Assembly (NCBI GenBank): GCA_001801745.1
Contig: MGYM01000001.1
Coordinates: 64,849 to 99,655, forward strand
Source: Gammaproteobacteria bacterium RIFCSPLOWO2_02_FULL_38_11
GTDB taxonomy: Bacteria; Pseudomonadota; Gammaproteobacteria; HIGHO2-12-38-15
Direction of reading: 5' to 3'
DNA length: 34,807 bases
The translations under genes and the position numbers were made by a program. Below, piece by piece: positions 34,401 through 34,807 of the stretch. Under the pieces are notes generated by a model. It saw only the letters and a list, made by a program, of their open reading frames with translations. It searched no databases and had not been told where the DNA came from. Position 1 is the stretch's first letter. Each line of letters opens with the position of its first letter.

Positions 34401-34807
34401 TCTGGCCCTAATATTATGTTAGGTTATCTCAAAATGGATTATCCTGGTGTGATTTTCGCACCAGAAGAAGGCTGGTATCCAACAGGAGACATCGTAACAG
34501 TAGATGAAGAAGGCTTTATTGCGATACAAGGACGCGTAAAGCGTTTTGCAAAAATTGCAGGAGAAATGATTTCTCTGGCGGCCATTGAAAACTACCTAAA
34601 CCAATTATGGCCGGGGCACAATCATGGGGTGGTTAATTTGCCCGATCCCAAGCGAGGCGAGCAGATTGTATTAGTAACAAATTATATGTCTGCTGTACGC
34701 GAAGAAATTATTTTATTCGTAAGGAAATTAGGGATTGCAGAAATCACCATTCCAAAACGGATTATTTGCACGGAAGTATTTCCTTTACTTGCATCGGGTA
34801 AAATAGA
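31416..34807 (+). CDS. fused lysophospholipid transporter / acyltransferase / acyl-ACP synthetase (Aas-type), 3' end outside window
   Basis: A large frame of more than 1,130 codons, open to the window edge. Residues 1 to about 420 form an MFS domain like LplT (QFLGAFNDNVFKNAL near the start, GPLKYAILPD, and an MMAANNI segment). A PlsC acyltransferase domain follows, with NHTSFLDG (His464, Asp469) and FPEGR (531-535). The rest is an AMP-binding ligase with TSGSEGVPKG (810-819), YGVTEGSP (Glu952) and the late catalytic lysine in LASGK (Lys1129), so little is missing. E. coli splits these jobs between LplT and Aas. The protein should bring lysophospholipid in, activate a fatty acid on ACP and re-acylate the lipid, mainly lysophosphatidylethanolamine. 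A GAGAG site precedes the ATG. It shares an operon with pssA and ttcA. Confidence 0.93.
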   Translation, partial: MEKSHFHLLKTRRFFPLFLTQFLGAFNDNVFKNALVVLITFGIYSNADQHVQSKILFSAGLFVIPFILFSGIAGQLADKYERASLIRRIKVIEIGLVLLAAFGFYTRDLTILMTTLFLFGIRSAFFGPLKYAILPDHLVEKELIDGNAFIQASTFLAILTGSVLGGVIVLTEHGAALIFLILTIVALAGWISSCFILNAGPASPKLKINLNFLKEAWHITRHAKKRWDIYLIILGISWFWLVGGNTLILLSSFVKTILNANESVSTCFFALFSIGMALGSLLCMHLLKGKVYATYVPLGALGMAVFLFDLYFLDPKPSMTSLSLYNLTYFFHHLREWHILLDFMGISLSGGLYIVPLYALLQKRSQESHRARMMAANNIISSLFMLLGAIVSIILLNLGFSILSLFGLLALGNILVGIYVCKLLPDVLLKSFARWILKFLYRVEVKGLEHFYEAGERVMIIANHTSFLDGVLLASFLPEKITFAVNTHTVQQRWIRLFLSMIDAHPLDPMSPLQAKSLIAFIKKGNRCAIFPEGRVTVTGALMKVYEGPALIADKSNAKILPLCIEGAQYSFFSRMKGKHDIKWFPKITLTLYPPQQFELAEKRGRARRLKMGFMLYDLMTDMVFRSRNRDHTLFYSLLTAKNAHGRRHLIAEDIERKPITYHSFVMRCFILGKYLSKKTQFDEKVGILLPNSLAVAVLFFGLQAFSRVPAMLNYSSGINNVLLACQLAQIKRVYTSRKFIERGNFQLLAKAIENAGIIVIYLEDLRSKINIFRKLHGMFFSLCTRFYYQKIIHRNKKLDPNAPAVVLFTSGSEGVPKGVVLSHANLQANRLQLCAKIDFTPTDTVFSAMPVFHGFGLLGGLILPLLSGIRVFFYPSPLHYRIVPELIYDTNATLVFGTDTFLSNYAKYAHPYDFYSVRYVFAGAEKLKNETRMLWAEKFGTRLFEGYGVTEGSPVLAANTAMHNKPNTVGRLLSGIRYKLREIPGIKEGKELIVSGPNIMLGYLKMDYPGVIFAPEEGWYPTGDIVTVDEEGFIAIQGRVKRFAKIAGEMISLAAIENYLNQLWPGHNHGVVNLPDPKRGEQIVLVTNYMSAVREEIILFVRKLGIAEITIPKRIICTEVFPLLASGKI

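Noticed and set aside
1-34807. tRNA, rRNA or riboswitch genes
   Set aside because: I looked in the intergenic gaps for cloverleaf-like or rRNA-like sequence and saw none; most gaps are under 180 bases, and the two longer ones (7807-8130 and 20742-20982) are largely filled by the inverted repeats.

Overview
This window reads as chromosomal DNA from an AT-rich gammaproteobacterium. The gene content (miaB-phoH-ybeY-corC block, a DUF3579 gene, a fused lysophospholipid transporter/acyltransferase/ligase, FadE-type beta-oxidation, a short PutA) together with large leucine-rich-repeat and ankyrin-like proteins typical of host-associated bacteria suggests a relative of the Legionellales. The taxonomic call is an inference from gene content; no rRNA is present to confirm it.

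Layout. Bases 1-1780 (+): tail of an alpha/beta hydrolase, an unrecognised 203-residue protein, and a biotin-protein ligase without its DNA-binding domain. Bases 1741-5167 (-): a tight polyamine-linked operon, deoxyhypusine synthase-like gene > speA > DUF6314, with 11-base gaps and a good sigma70-type promoter in front. Bases 5293-7803 (-): a large LRR protein with a 66-residue tandem duplication. Bases 7807-8130: a gene-free stretch with a perfect 28-bp inverted repeat and a REP-like palindrome. Bases 8131-11952 (-): purine permease, FUSC-type membrane protein, greA and a D,D-carboxypeptidase. Bases 12015-16365 (+): putA overlapping a CPA2 antiporter gene, then a 130-bp inverted-repeat element and a BON-domain lipoprotein. 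Bases 17014-20741 (-): fadE and a thiolase. Bases 20828-20972: a 145-bp long-hairpin element. Bases 20983-24417: a small secreted His/Lys-rich protein (-), then dusA, yciA and ETF-quinone oxidoreductase (+). Bases 24494-29695 (-): DUF3579 > miaB > phoH > ybeY > corC, followed by an ankyrin-like orphan where other bacteria often carry lnt. Bases 29785-34807 (+): pssA > ttcA > the fused phospholipid-recycling protein, cut by the window end.

How they work together. FadE, the thiolase and ETF-QO cover acyl-CoA oxidation, thiolysis and electron delivery to quinone; YciA can hydrolyse acyl-CoAs. PutA burns proline. SpeA makes agmatine and the DHS-like enzyme probably builds a longer polyamine. PssA and the fused acyltransferase make and repair phosphatidylethanolamine-type lipids. 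DusA, MiaB and TtcA modify tRNA, and YbeY and PhoH act in rRNA/RNA quality control.

Most of the window is conserved housekeeping DNA. The parts that deserve attention are the three orphan proteins (303-914, 5293-7803, 24494-25753), the DHS-like/speA/DUF6314 operon, and the three long inverted-repeat elements, which look like small non-autonomous mobile or extragenic palindromic elements. I did not find a complete novel multi-gene system.
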